Notes under the pieces: model-generated
The model's database searches: none
What the model was told of the DNA's origin: nothing
Seen by the model: only the letters and a program-made list of their open reading frames with translations
Part shown: in pieces, positions 10,940 to 23,886 of the stretch
How the letters are laid out: each line of letters begins with the position of its first letter
How positions within the stretch are numbered: the stretch's first letter is position 1
Made by a program: the position numbers and the translations under genes
Assembly: GCA_950106755.1 (NCBI GenBank)
Contig: OX467090.1
Coordinates: forward strand, 10,601,489-10,665,488
Source of the DNA: Climacium dendroides
Lineage: Eukaryota; Streptophyta; Bryopsida; Hypnales; Climaciaceae
DNA length: 64,000 nt
Direction of reading: 5' to 3'

Positions 10940-13130
10940 GTTGGTTTTCGTAACGTATGTCAATGCTGAAACACTGTAGAGCAGTTACGCAATTCATGAA
11001 GTTGTGGAGGACGAATTAGGCATTGTGGCAGGGTGAAAGGATAAACCCAAATCCTCAATAACAATTATTTTATGGCAAAATTAGAATTGTCAAATGCTGT
11101 CAATGCTTCTGACTTCATGAAGCATGCAATATTTGTTAGTTAGTGGAACATGACAGCAGCATGCTAGTTTGTTTTTTATGATAGCTTTATCAGTTGTGTT
11201 GTTTCTGATCTGTCGTGTTGTTCTGCAGGTGTCATTCATGTTTGCGGAATTGATTCCATGTAATCGTTCGACGCATTGACGTCCTTCTCTGTGAGTATTA
11301 TTGTATATTGGAAAGGGTAGGAGAGGACGCACTAGCACATGAAGAAGAGTAATATTCAAATGCGTTATATGTATGTCATCGAATGAAAGTAGTACGATTT
11401 GCTAAAGTTGATCCTAGATCCCATAATAATTATATAAGAAACTCGTGCCAAAGGTGTCAAACTTGTCAAAATCTCAGTGGTAGCATTGCGTGCACTGCTA
11501 TGGTCATTTGTGAGGCCTCATAATTCTATTGCAATTTTTTTCTGCATTCCAGAGTCATGTAGATTTGAACTATAGGAACCAAGTTGGTATATGGTATAGA
11601 GATGAAAATTTGTTGATAATTGTAATTTGTTAATTGGAATGTCATAGAGATTAAACAATTTAAGCCTACCCCAATTCAAAATCCACGTAATTTAAACTAC
11701 AATTTCCGAATGCTTAAACAACATTCTATGAGTTTTTTAGGTTGAAAGTGATTTGTGAACCTAATATTGTCCATTGAACAAAGTTCAAATATAGACACTT
11801 GAACCATGAAATACGTCATTGGGTGCTTGCAAGAAACACTTGTACTATTTGTTGCGTTTTTCAATAGTACTCATGAAATGTGTAGGAGTATTTTAAAATT
11901 ATAATTTTTTTTTTTAAATTTTAAAAATATGACTTATGTGTGTCCCTCTAAAATTAAGGTTTTCACCAAAGGAAATGTGTAGGAAAATTCTCTAAGTAGG
12001 AGAACTTGAAAAGTGCCAAATTTGAAGAAAATAGGACCTTTGATTCAAAAATTAGTTAGAAATAGTAAAAAAAAGTAAATACAAAAAATAAAAAGTGTCT
12101 ATTTTAAAAAACTTTGTGAAGATGGTGACGTACTGAAAAACTGAAAAAAATAATGTTTTATATGTTTCAAAATGCAAGTACAAAGAAGCTCTCTTCATAG
12201 ACTTCCACACCACACATAATTAATTATTTTTAAAAACCTTTCGATGAAAAGTTCTACTTATATGTGAGGAACAACTCCACATAATTTTCTTGATGTAGGG
12301 TTCACGGAAAAGGTACTCAGTAGTACTCAAAACCTTCAAATTGGCAAGTGTGACATTCATTTCAGGCCTATCATTGGATAGTAAATTATTTTCAAAATTT
12401 ACCAAAAAAGCAAGGAAGTTTTAGGATAGTCATGAGTACCTTCCTTGTGAATCTGTATGGCTAGAAAACAATTCAGCCCGCAAGGTGTGACACAAAATAG
12501 TAAAAGTGTTTCTTGCAATTACCCCATAGCCAATGGATACTTTAGAATAATTTTGAACTACCATTGGATGCTTAGAAAACCTTTTGATGTACTTTTGTCA
12601 AAGTAGATGGCCATTTGAGGCTTCAAGGTTGATGTTTGAAATTTCAAAACAATTAGTTCTGGTACCTCTTATGCTATCTTCTGTTGTGCATTTCATATTT
12701 CACTATTACATGTAGGCGAATTGTTTTTATTAATTTTTTTCAAAAAATTAAATCATATATATTTTATTAGTCATAACAACTTAATGTTTATATAGGAAGT
12801 TTGAATTTTTTTTTAATTTCTAAATAATTTAAAAAAAAAATCAAATCAAATGTGATTTTTTGATATGAATTTGGAAATTTAATTCTAGGTATGTATTATA
12901 GTGGAGAATGTGATAGTGTAAATTGTTGTAGGTCGAAATTCAAAAATTCTATAGAAAATGTAGGATATTTTATCATTTTTCAATTTCGAGTATCCTTCAT
13001 TTCTATCATTGGATTTGAATTTTAGAAGGACAACTTTTTTATGGTTCTCATTCAGAAAAATGAAATGGAGGTTTCATTACTGCACATTTGTGGAAAGTAC
13101 ATATTGTGTATTTTGGAAAGTAGACATCTT
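10940..13130. other. AT-rich intergenic stretch
   Basis: Long A and T runs and no open frame with family signatures. A few short inverted segments occur. It separates the GC-richer island and P450 fragment from the motif array that flanks the SET gene. Confidence 0.4.
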
Positions 13131-13134
13131 ATAT

Positions 13135-13510
13135 AGTATCACAAAAAATGCTTGAGTTGTCTACCGAGCCATGTTATGTAACCTGAGTTATATCTTGAGT
13201 TATCTGACTGTACCGAACCATGTCATGTAACCTGAATTATATTTTGAGTTATGTGACTGTACCGAGTCATGTCATGTAACTTGAGTTATATCTCGATTCA
13301 CATGACTGTACCAAGTCATGTCATGTAACTTGAGTCATATTTCGAGTTATATGACTATACTGAGTCATATCAAGTAGACTGAGTTATATATGAAGTTATA
13401 TGACTGTTGTGAGTCATCTATAGGCATTTAAATGATTGAATGTAGTCATTCTAAATAATTTCTATGACTTTGGAGTAGTCATAGCCATTTGCAATGGTCA
13501 TTTAAAGATT
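13135..13510. repeat. Array of GAGTTATATGACTGTACCGAGTCATG-type units upstream of the SET gene
   Basis: Six or so units of about 60 bases contain GAGTTATAT, GACTGTACCGA and GTCATGTCATGTAAC in order. They decay into single AGTCAT motifs near 13440-13500. The GACT/AGTC core is shared with the arrays in the TnpA-like introns and near 20 kb. Confidence 0.7.
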
Positions 13511-13573
13511 CAATTATGCCAAATCCGAAAATTGATTTGAATTTTTGACAATGGAATTTTCTTTGTAGTGCAT

Positions 13574-14484
13574 ATGGAGGAAGTACGCACCATGTCTGAA
13601 GTGGAGCTTCAGAGCTTGCGAGATCTACGATTATGGCAAGAAGAAGAAATTCAAGCAGATACCATGCGTCTAACGAAATACCCATGCCCATGCATGAAGT
13701 GTGCAGGCGGGAAAGTGCTTGATAGACGTACAATTCGAAAACATCTTCGAAGCAGGAAAAGGAATCCAGCGTTTACAACGTCAATCTTGGTAAGGACTTT
13801 GAAGAAAACCAATTGTTCATTAGAAAAATTTTATGCATTTACCAACGTTCTGGCTTTCTTGCTTTGTTAAACTATTAGTGACTTGTGTAGGCCTTGTGGA
13901 GACCCTATGTAGAAGCTTCCACTTTGGTATCTTTACAAACCTTTCTAAGAGAGAAACGTACTTCAGCAAATGGCTCGTTCAAAGAAACATCTACAAGAGT
14001 AATAGCTTTAGAGAAGTGGAGGTCAAACGTGTATGATGGACAATGGTGTGATGGACCCATACCAAAACTAACAAGATTTTCCTATTGGAAAAGAAATTGG
14101 GACGTGAAGGTATCAATGTTTCCTTTCATGGGTTGGGGTCATTTTGCACTCCAACCTGCCAAGAAAGGGGAAGAATTACTTCCCTTTGTAGGACCACAAT
14201 ACACTCTAGCAAAGTATAAAACTTTGAAGAAGAGACGGCCTCGCATGAAGTCATATGTGATGCAAGTTGAGCCAAACTTGTATGTAGATGGAGATGTAGT
14301 GAAGGGAAATGTAGCTGGGTTTATTAATAGTTCTGTAGGTCGAGAGGAGTTAGGAAATGTCATGTGGGAGTTTCGCATGCTGCCCAAACCATGGAACAAC
14401 TTGGAGTGGGGATATGTAATGACGTTAGCATCAAGGGACATAGTGGCTGGAGAAGAACTCTATGCACATTACTATGTCAATTGA
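13574..14484 (+). CDS. SET-domain protein with CPCxKC N-terminal exon, associated with the transposon
   Basis: Two exons, 13574-13789 and 13891-14484, join in phase 0 (TTG/GTAAGG and TTGTGTAG/G) to give about 269 residues. Exon 1 has YPCPCMKCAGG followed by a basic RTIRKHLRSRKRN stretch, like the transposase-associated domain that starts TNP2 proteins. Exon 2 is a SET fold: GWGHFALQPAKKGEELLPF at the start, YVDGDVVKGNVAGFIN in the middle and RDIVAGEELYAHYYVN at the end. In SET methyltransferases these are the SAM/substrate regions and the pseudoknot Asn and Tyr. Asn and Tyr remain, but the usual NHSC reads NSSV and the final ELxxDY reads ELYAHY, so activity is uncertain. It lies directly upstream of the TNP2 gene and may be expressed with it or alternatively spliced to it. 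Confidence 0.65.
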
Positions 14485-14489
14485 AAAGC

Positions 14490-14960
14490 TTACTTTGAAA
14501 TGACTACAAATAATCAATTTTTCCAAGAAACTGTGATTAATCACAGGTGGTGGTCAGTCATATTTTGTAGTTAGAAATATTATTTAGGACAGTTTTCATT
14601 TGTAGAATATCATGGTATAGTGTTAGCAAAAGTCAATTATAGGTATGTGTTTTGACAAAAGACAACATGAGGATGTAATTGTGTATTCATGGTATAACAG
14701 GTTGAAATGATAATTATTTTCACTGAATTTCAAGCATAGAATTGAGTAACAAAATTGAAATTCTTGTCAATTAATGAAAAGTGAAATTGCAAATCATTTC
14801 TTTAAATTAAGAAATTATATTTTGGAGATGTCATTGAAATGTTGATGATGAATATCCATTAGTATGGAGCCCTACATGTTTATATGATCACGTCCCACGA
14901 GTTTACGTGATTCAATGATGAATTAGACAAAAAACTTATATGTGCATATGATGCACATAT
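14490..14960. other. Spacer between the SET and TNP2 genes
   Basis: AT-rich, about 480 bases, with scattered AGTCAT and GACTAC motifs near the left end. It ends in ACCAATGCAG/GATGAC, which can be read either as a start codon with two codons before GAT or as a splice acceptor. The first TNP2 exon could therefore be spliced from the CPCxKC exon, skipping the SET exon. Confidence 0.4.
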
Positions 14961-14964
14961 ACCA

Positions 14965-17900
14965 ATGCAGGATGACTATGCTCCCGTGGACCTCCGATTG
15001 CGTAAACGAAGAAATTTTCGACGAGAGCATTTTCAACGAGACCCCTCTCCAAATGCAGGAGAAGTGAATGTGCTTCGTATGGTGACAGAGTGTTTCAACA
15101 AATATGACGACATACATGTCAATGGAGAAGGAACAGAGAATATTATAACTGATCTAGTTGAAGATTCAACAACCGAAGATGGTATGGGGATGAATGGTTT
15201 ACTAGATGCATATACTAACAATATTGATGACGGAATGGATGCCAGCAATGACCGGATGGAAATAGAAGGGACTTCAACGAACACGGAGGATGTTGCTGGC
15301 GTAGACATGAATGTCCTCTTGCGAGAAGCACAGACTCCACTTTATGTAGGAAGCAATTCCAACCGTTTGATGTTCACACTCATGTTGCTAGTGAGTTGCA
15401 CTACTCATGGTGTCCCTAATAGTTTTGTTGATGAGTTGTTGAAGTTGTTAACAGAGACAATTTTACCAAAGGACAATTCACTTCCCAAATCTTATTATGA
15501 AGCCAAAAGTCTTCTGATGAAGTTGGGATTGTCCTACAATTCCATACATGCGTGTAGAGATGGATGTTGTTTGTTCCGAAATGAACTACATGATGCAACA
15601 GAGTGCCCTATTTGCCACAAATCTCGATATGTAGAGAACTCCAACACAGTACCAGTGAAAGTATTGAGACATTTCCCTCTGATTCCTCGATTAAGAAGAA
15701 TGTATAGCAATACGCAATTAGCAGAGCTCATGAAGTGGCATGTAGGTGGGAAAAGCAAAGACAAGGTTATGAGATCTGTAGTGGATTCCAAGGCTTGGGA
15801 TCACGTGAACAACAAGTGGCAATGGTTTGCCGAAAAAGAGCGCAATGTCAGGCTTGGCCTTGCATTGGATGGTGTGAATTCATTTCAGAACCAAAGCCTT
15901 AGCCATTCAACTTGGCCTGTGATCATGCTCAACTACAATCTTCCTCCTTGGTTGGTGACCAAAAATTTCTTTATGATGCTCATATTAATCATCCCAGAGA
16001 AAGAGAGTGTGACAGAAAAAAACATAGATGTTTACCTTGCACCATTGATTGAGGAACTTCAAGAACTATGGAGAGGTGTTGATTGCTTGGACGGATCTTC
16101 CAAGAACTCAGAAGTAAAATCATTCAAGTTACATGGCATTCTGATGTGGACGGTGAATGACTTTCCAGCATATGGATTAATCTCTGGTCAAGTAACAAAA
16201 GGATATAGGGCATGCCCTGTATGTGGGCCGAATATAGTGACTAGGCATTCTAAAGCCTTGAGGAAAACCTTGTATATGGGGCACAGACGATACTTGCCAA
16301 TGACTCATCAATGGAGACAACAAAGGGGTAGATTTGATGGTGAGGTGGATGTAAGACCTCCACCAAGGAGGAGGATGGGTCAAGAACAACTTCATTATGC
16401 AGAAGAGCGAGAGGAATGGTTGACAAAGTCTTGTGAAAATGGAATGGAAGAATTGTTAGATCCAGTACACAAGCATGGAGTGAAGAGGAGGACATGTCTG
16501 TATAACTTGCCGTATTGGAAAGTAAGTTTTGGGGGGGATTTGATGTCTTATGTAAGTTAGAAGATAGTTTGTTCAACTGCAAAGAAGTGGAGCACTCTAA
16601 TTACATTTGTTGAATTGGAAACCAAAGTATCATAACTAGAGGTAGTCATATGAATGAAATGGTTGAATGTAGTCGTAGTGGATGCAATTTGTAACACTTT
16701 GAAATCATTTTGCAAGATCTTTTGATTCGTCACACATTGGACGTCATGCATTGTGAGAAGAACATCACCGACAATATGTTGAAAACCTTATATGGAGAGA
16801 AAGACTCGTTAGAGGTCCGTTTGGACATGAAAGAGGCAGGTGTCCGAAAGCATCTGTGGCCCATACCTGGAAAGAAACCAGGGAGCGTCATATTACCTCG
16901 TTCATCTTACACATTCACGAAACAGGAACGTCAAGTCTTTGTAGATGGAATCCGTTCATTGCGAACACCCACCCAATACGTGGGCCAACTGAAAAAGCGT
17001 GTGCACATGAATGGGACCATAAAGGGCTTGAAATCTCATGACTACCATGTCCTCATGCAGCAACTGCTACCACTCTATGTTCGTTTAGTGCTAACAAAGG
17101 AGGTCCACACGGCTATAATCATGCTGAGCCGTGTATTCAGAAGGATATGTGCTAAGACCATTGATACTAGTGGTCTTGAAGAGTTGAGGTCAGATATGGT
17201 GATAGCATTATGCATGATAGAGAAAGAGTTTCCACCATCTTTTTTTGACATCATGAGCCACTTAGTGGTCCACCTTGTAGAAGAGGTAGAAATTTGTGGT
17301 CCTGTTCATACACGTTGGATGTATCCCATTGAAAGGTATTTGAAGACATTAAAAGGATATGTCCGAAATCGAGCTCGACTAGAGGGTAGCATGGCTGAAG
17401 GCTACGCAGTGGTGGAAGCATTGGGTTTTTGTACTGAATACATGCAAGAGTATACGGTGACCGCCCGAAGAGTGTGGGATGACAAAGAAGATCCGTCAAT
17501 GTATGATGAAATCTTAGAAGGTAGCGGACGAACACGATACCTATCAAATGAACTACGGCAATGGATTCATGAGTTCATACTGAACAATGCGGCACCGTTA
17601 GAGGAATGGAGGAGGTAAGGTCCTGTGAAAAAAATAATTCCCGTACTACATGAGCACATGAAAAATCGAATGTATGCAATTCAAGTACTTGTATATGCAA
17701 TTCTAACTGTACATAGTGATGTTGTAACATTTATGATATTCACCATTACTGTAATTGTATTTTGGACAACAATGAGTGATGTGATTGCATTTGTGACTCG
17801 ACCTAGTGATGTAATTGCATTTATGACTACAACAAGTATTGTGAGTGCCTCTATAAGTTTACGTAGTATAGGTTTTGTGTATGAAAATGAACTCATATGT

Positions 17901-18796
17901 TTAATTAATGATTATGTAGGAGGCATGAGGATGACATGTGCTATCACGAAAGAGAGCGACAGCAATATAGGCGTAAAAAACATCATAAACGAGTAAAGTA
18001 CCCAACTGAAATGTGCGACGAAACGTTCCATATTTGGTTTCCCAAGGCAGTGCTACGAGCTATAGAAGAAGGTACAGAAGAAGTGGACGAAGATGTGAGG
18101 ACATTAATGTTACCTCCATCAGATCGAGCCAAGTCATATCGTTCAATGTATGCATTTGGAAACCACATTCGTGTTCGAAGCGTTGAGAAGCAATTGACAA
18201 CAATGGATTCGGGAATAGCGGCAACCTTTCGACAACTCTGCCGAACAGGCATAAAAGATAGAAACATGAAGGACTCAGAGTTGGAGTACGTGGGGTGGGT
18301 GGAGGAAATTCTATCTGTAGATTATGGGTAGTTTGACGTAGTGGTACTTTATTGCAATTGGGTGGTTGCAAACACCAAGGGTGATGGGGCCACCATGAAG
18401 CGTGATGAGTATGGATTCACCAGTGTGAACTTTGATAGATTGATTCCGTACTCAGCGCAGTCATTTGCCTTCCCTCTCCACATTGAACAAGTATTTTTTG
18501 CAACAGACAACGCCAGAGATGGATGGGAAGTTGTACTCCGTAGGGAACCAAGAGGTGTCCGGTCGTTCTCTAAGCATGAAGCATCAATTGAAGTAGAGTG
18601 CATATCCTTAGGGAAGACAACAGAGTTTCCCGGACTTGAAGCCACAGACTTGTATGAAGACCTCATACTGAAGACACCCATCTTAAGTGATGTAGTGGAA
18701 GTAGAAGCTGATGTGGTCGCAATTGCATTGCAACGTCTACAACAGGACGATGTACATGTTGATGACCTACAGTATTGTGATGGAGATTGTGATTGA
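14965..18796 (+). pseudogene. TNP2-type transposase (Transposase_21, DUF4218, DUF4216), broken by an in-frame stop
   Basis: Exons 14965 to about 16521, about 16717-17614 and 17920-18796. Exon 1 has CPICHKSRYV, the LALDGVNSF block and WTVNDFPAYGLISG with CPVCG, typical of the TNP2 catalytic region. Exon 2 opens with RHTLDVMHCEKNITDNML and continues through a DUF4218 region (HLVEEVEICGPVHTRWMYPI). Exon 3 carries DUF4216 (EYVGWVEEI, then VVLYCNWVVAN and NFDRLIPYSAQSFAFPLHIE). A TAG at 18329-18331 interrupts DUF4216 with the same frame open on both sides. At intron 1 the best donor (GTAAGT) and acceptor (CAAG) break the frame; a donor four bases further on would keep it. The product normally cuts element ends together with a TnpA-type protein. 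This copy looks inactive. Confidence 0.85.
18329..18331 (+). other. In-frame TAG inside the DUF4216 region
   Basis: Codons before (VEEILSVDYG) and after (FDVVVLYCNWV) belong to one continuous conserved block. A single base change explains the stop; no splice sites surround it. Confidence 0.75.
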
Positions 18797-18799
18797 GTT

Positions 18800-19640
18800 G
18801 CACGACATGCCCAGAAGTATAATAAATGAAGAATTGTAGTCATATTCCAAAGTGAGTATTTTGAAGAGCATAGCATTCAATACATAATACAGAAATGTAG
18901 TACAAAAACATGGTAGTCATCAGAAGAAGATGCCATATAAGGAATAGTGTACACTATACAGTAGATTGGATAGTGACTGTGGCAATGTAAAAGTTGGATA
19001 GGAGATCATGTCTTATTGATCAAATTCAATTTTCAAACTATAAACGTCACTTGTGCTTGCAAAAATTCAAGAACCTGTACGTTCAATATCGTCACAGTCT
19101 GAGAATGCTTGTGTTGCATGAAGTACATTTGAAGGTAAAGATGAAACTATCGTAAGGTAGTACAGGAAGTGAAGAATGTGTATTGAAATCCTTCCCTTTA
19201 CCCTTTCAATGTAGTTGATAGAAAATATCTCCTTTACTGTAGTTTCATGTTGCGAACTACTTTATGTGTTTGTACTTCCGTGATAAATCATCTGAAGAAG
19301 TGAAATCCATTTATGAAAATATAATTAGGTGAAACCTCAAATTTTTGGAGGTTTCTGTAATAGTAGAAACAGGACCCAATAACACATAACCTTTTTTAAA
19401 AGGCATTCAGCAAAGTCATGCAAACGTCCCAAAGAATGACCGTATAGCCTACATACAGCACTGCAAAATGAGATTGCATAACGGTTTTTTGTAACTACAG
19501 TAGAAGAAAAAAGAATAATAATAGAAAAACAAGAGTGCATAGTAAGAATATAAAATAAATATGAGTGCAAAATATTGAGAATATGACAAGCAAAATTATG
19601 ACTAAGAACTCACGTACCACTAGAGCTTCCCAAATTTTCA
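18800..19640. other. 3' flank of TNP2 gene, no gene seen
   Basis: AT-rich; probably the transcript end and spacer. AATAAATGAAG at 18822 could serve as a plant polyadenylation signal. Confidence 0.3.
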
Positions 19641-20330
19641 TCATGGTACTCATTAAAAAAAAGGTCAGTAACTAGTTAAAAGTTATAACAATTTAAAAAA
19701 ACATGATTGCAAAGTATGTTTGACAAAAAAATATTACCAACAAAAAATGTGACTACAAAATACGACTACCTAAAAAACATGACTAACAAAAAAATATGAC
19801 TGAAAAGTATGGCTGGCAAAAAAACATTACTAACAAAAAATATGACTTTGAAATATGACTGATTTGAAAATATGACTGAAAAATATGACTAACAGAAAAA
19901 TATAACTGGAAAATATGACTAACAGAAAAATATGACTGGAAAATATGACTAACAGGAAAATATGACTGGAAAATATGACTGATGCAAAATTGCGACTACG
20001 CACTCACCTACCACTAAAACTACCCACATTTTCATCATGCTACCTGAAAAAAAAAAAAAAAAAATTCAAGGAAATATGACTGCAAAATATGACTAAAGGA
20101 AAAATATGACTGGTAATATGACTATGCGTTCCTTGGACATGTTCCCACTTGTTCCCTATGAAATACTTTGGTGTTCCCCACGGGCGTATAGTATACATAT
20201 ATAAAGTACACAGTGAATATATGACTGGCAGTCACATTTTGCAGTCATAATTCTACAGAAGGTTTTGACCTCAAAGAATATGACTGCAAGCAGTCGCCAG
20301 TCGTCCTCAGTCATAATTTTGCAGTCATAA
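19640..20330. repeat. Subterminal array of TATGACTG units at the right end of the element
   Basis: More than twenty copies of ATATGACT, many as AAAATATGACTGGAAAATA or TATGACTAACAGAAAAATA, in mostly direct orientation. Near 20240-20330 they turn into AGTCATAA, the inverse. This is the typical TnpA-binding array beside a CACTA terminus. Confidence 0.75.
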
Positions 20331-20350
20331 AACACTGCCATTGTTGTAGT
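20331..20350. mobile_element. CACTA-like right terminus (reads CACTACAACAATGG on the minus strand)
   Basis: The subterminal array ends in CACTGCCATTGTTGTAGTG followed by CAT, which may be a 3-bp target duplication. The reverse complement starts CACTACAA, as expected for this superfamily. I did not find a matching left end inside the window; it may lie beyond position 1 or be lost. Confidence 0.5.
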
Positions 20351-23300
20351 GCATACTAAATTGAAAGAATTGGCCCTAGAATGCAAGATTGGTAAAAAGG
20401 GATGATTCTGCATTCTAAAATTGCTTCTAATACCAATTTAATATGCCTTTGCGAAAGGCAAGAATACATTTGAAGTGCTTTTAACAAATTGAAAGTCACT
20501 ACTTAAATGTTGAATAGAAATAACTTGAAGTTGTCTCCTTGTAAAGAAGTGAGTAATGTGGACACGCTTCCAAAGCACTCACATATTCATTTCTAGGCAC
20601 TACCTACTACAAATAGTCTATTCACTAAAAAGGCAGCTTCTTCTCTTTTTTCTCAAAGACATTGACCTTGCAAGCTCTACATTGCCTATTACCTTGGAAT
20701 ATGCTATCATAGAAATTCACACTTTCTTTTTTGCCATCATGCCCTAGACATTGCAATTTTGTCGTAATATTTTGATCTTCTTCCTATTTGTATTGACATC
20801 AATTACAAAGAATTGTGGACCTACCTGCGTAGTCAACGCACACCTCCTTATAATCAAAGTTGTGGATCTTCACAAGAATTAGAAGTTTTTGGAATTAGAC
20901 TTCGTATACTAACAATTTCATAACTAACTCTACTTATCCTACAGTTACTTCAAGCAAGTGTAGTGACAAATTGACAATTGCCCTACGTCGTTCGTGCAAA
21001 TTTATCCACTTTTCATGCTTCTTCCCATTTTTCTAATGAATTTGGTCTTTCCAAGGTAAAACTTGTCATGCTTCATTTTTTTAGTTTAAGGTAGGAGCAC
21101 CTAATGGCGTGAGTGTACCCAATGGTGTCACTTTCTACACATGATAGTCATTTCAAAACTTAAATGTAGATAAATTGTAGACAGCTTCTTTTTATTGACC
21201 AAAGTCATAAATTATCTATAGCCTACCTACATTTACATTCTAAAATCATTACCTTACCTAGAAAGTAATACCATTGGATACACTTATGCCATTGGGTGCT
21301 CGTCCCTTAAAACACATATATCAATGGTGGATATTTTGAAAGTTACAAATAAGGTCGACCAAGACACGCACCCTTTTGGGATTAAAATGCAATTACTGTG
21401 AAGATAATTATTTTAGAGTGTAAAATATAACCACAAATTTGAAATCTTATACTATTAATTCTAAACCTTTAATAAGTGTTTAACCTCTGAAGGACGGGCC
21501 TATAAGCACAAAATGAAACATTTGATTTCTTTGCTTTATATATATTCCATTTTGTTAAAAAAAAAATTAGTTCTTAAAAGAAACTTTTTGAATTTTATTT
21601 TTTAGACATGATACCATTTGCCTCCTTTAAATTATCAAGATTTTTTTGACGGGGGGTTGTAATTTGAACTTTCCATAAAAAATTTGAAGAAAAAACTGAA
21701 AAAAAAACTCATGTCAAATACAAAGTACCATTAAAAAATCTAAAAATTTCACCATAGGTGAATATTATAGTATAAAACATGATGGTGAGGCCAAAATTCC
21801 AAGTCATTCTATGACTAAAAATATTTTGAGCCATGATTATAAACTCAATCCTCAAATTGCAATAGAATATTCAGTTTTTGGAAAATTTTCAAATTTTCTG
21901 GAATACAAGATGGATTTAATAAAATCCATTTTATTAGTTTGTTTTGTTCCTAATTTTTAAAAGAAACAATTTTTATTGCTAAAACTCCAATGAAGAATGT
22001 GGACCTAAAAGTTGCCAAAGTATACAACACTGTTTTCTTCTTCATAGCAAACAATACAAAAGAAAAGGGTGTCTTAAGTGAGTTTTTAAGTATAGTCCTA
22101 GACATAAGATTATAAGTAGTGACCTTTAAAGAGATTTCCACATGGTAGGTGAACAAATTTCTTGAAGTGAAAATTGTTAAACAATAATTAGTGCATAACG
22201 TCCTATACTTGATACAAAGACCTTCCATTTGGTTCTACAAAACCAAAACCCTACCAACTAAAAAACTTTGTTAAGATCTACTACACAAATATGCACTATT
22301 CACATAGTATGCATACTATCTGGCATCAAAACACTAAATATACTATACAATTATGTGCTATTCATATGCATCTCCTTCAATAAAATGTACAAAATATAGA
22401 TGATAATTCAATTTTGTGCTCAAAATTGTGTCCATTCATCCAAAAGAGCGAGATATTATCCAAAAATATTTTAGCAATATAGAAATTTTATCGAATAAAA
22501 ATATGACAATGCATCATCAATTACTCCCTCAATTATTAATTCCAAATTGATTAGTAAATTTTCCATTACAAACAAAACCTTCATTACCAAGATTAACATT
22601 AATAAATTTTGACAAATTCAAGTAATCTATTCAACAACCATAAGAATGAGTTTAGATGCCTCTATAATACTACTTTAAATGTCAAGATTTTATCCATAAA
22701 CTTAAACCTATAAGGACTGAGAAGTCTAAAAATAACCTATACATAGTCAAATTATGTTTCTACATATTGATAAATGGACGATGATCATCTAATCTTTTGT
22801 ATACAATCATGTTGGAAACAATAGGTCCATGTCACTAGATAAAATTTAGGTCATATTGGTTAATTTTTTGATTCCACACATACATTATTGATATTAAAAA
22901 ATGACATATATTTGTAGTGTATTTTGTATTTTTGACTTTTAAAAAAAAAATCCTTGTTCTTAACAAATCCAAATGGCTTTTATTTTTGTCACATTAAAAC
23001 TAACAAAAGGATGTTTTCCAATTCTAATTCTACTCCACTTGAAAACTTTGCAAAATTTCATAATAGAAATATATCATTGTCGCTTAAAATTTTGAGTCTA
23101 TAATCATGTTTCTAAATATACAATAACACATAAATCAATTTACACTATAGGTATAATAAACTCATATGTTCCAGTGGTTTGATTCCTTGGATAGATCTTT
23201 TGTCTTCTGAAATGGATTTTCATCATTCACATCCTCAAGAAGCTATAATTATTTCAAATCTTAAAAAAAAAACTCTAAAATTTTTATTTCTTACCCAAGG

Positions 23301-23860
23301 CATGTGATATTTCACCCCTTGGAAAAGCATTAAAAATTCCACCTATATATAGTACTATGGCAGAATGGATTATACAAGTAAAGAATTTTGAGGACTACTT
23401 CTTCTATGGTTAACCATGGAGTATAACAAACACTAAGTGTTTACTGAATGGCTTTGTTTGGTATTGTAGGATGGAAAAAATATTTTTTCATCAATTTATT
23501 TATTTGGAGGGTAAGTGAGTACATTTCAATGAATAGTATTGCAAAGTCCCTCATTATGGTCTTATTGACTTTTCTAAAGAACAAGATGCTCAATCCACAA
23601 ATCACTCTTGTAGTGTATTTTAACCATTTCTTGCTATTTTTCCTCAATGTGAATTTATGCTATAATAGTGTAGTTTTTTGAATTTGATTCCAACTAATGG
23701 AATGAGGATTAGCAAGTTTAGTTTCTACTCTAATTGGAAATTTTGAAAAATTCATAAATTTCAATACTTTATAGCAATAGGAACTTTAGGCCTATAAACA
23801 TGGTTCATTGATTTTTTAATTTTGGAGTGACACGGTAACTTTTGTTAATACCACTAGTGA
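20351..23860. other. AT-rich intergenic stretch
   Basis: No open frame with family signatures. At 21479 a TTTAACCTCTGAAGGACGGG motif marks a member of the TTAACCCCTAAAG terminal-repeat family. Otherwise nothing distinct. Confidence 0.35.
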
Positions 23861-23862
23861 TT

Positions 23863-23886
23863 GGTGCTTGCTATGCTACACATTCA
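23863..23886. repeat. Copy of the GCTTGCTATGCTACGCATTCACC motif
   Basis: The phrase GTGCTTGCTATGCTACACATTC, followed by CACCATTAG, recurs at 26621 and, inverted, at 26524 and 27011. It may be the terminus of a repeat family. Confidence 0.6.
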
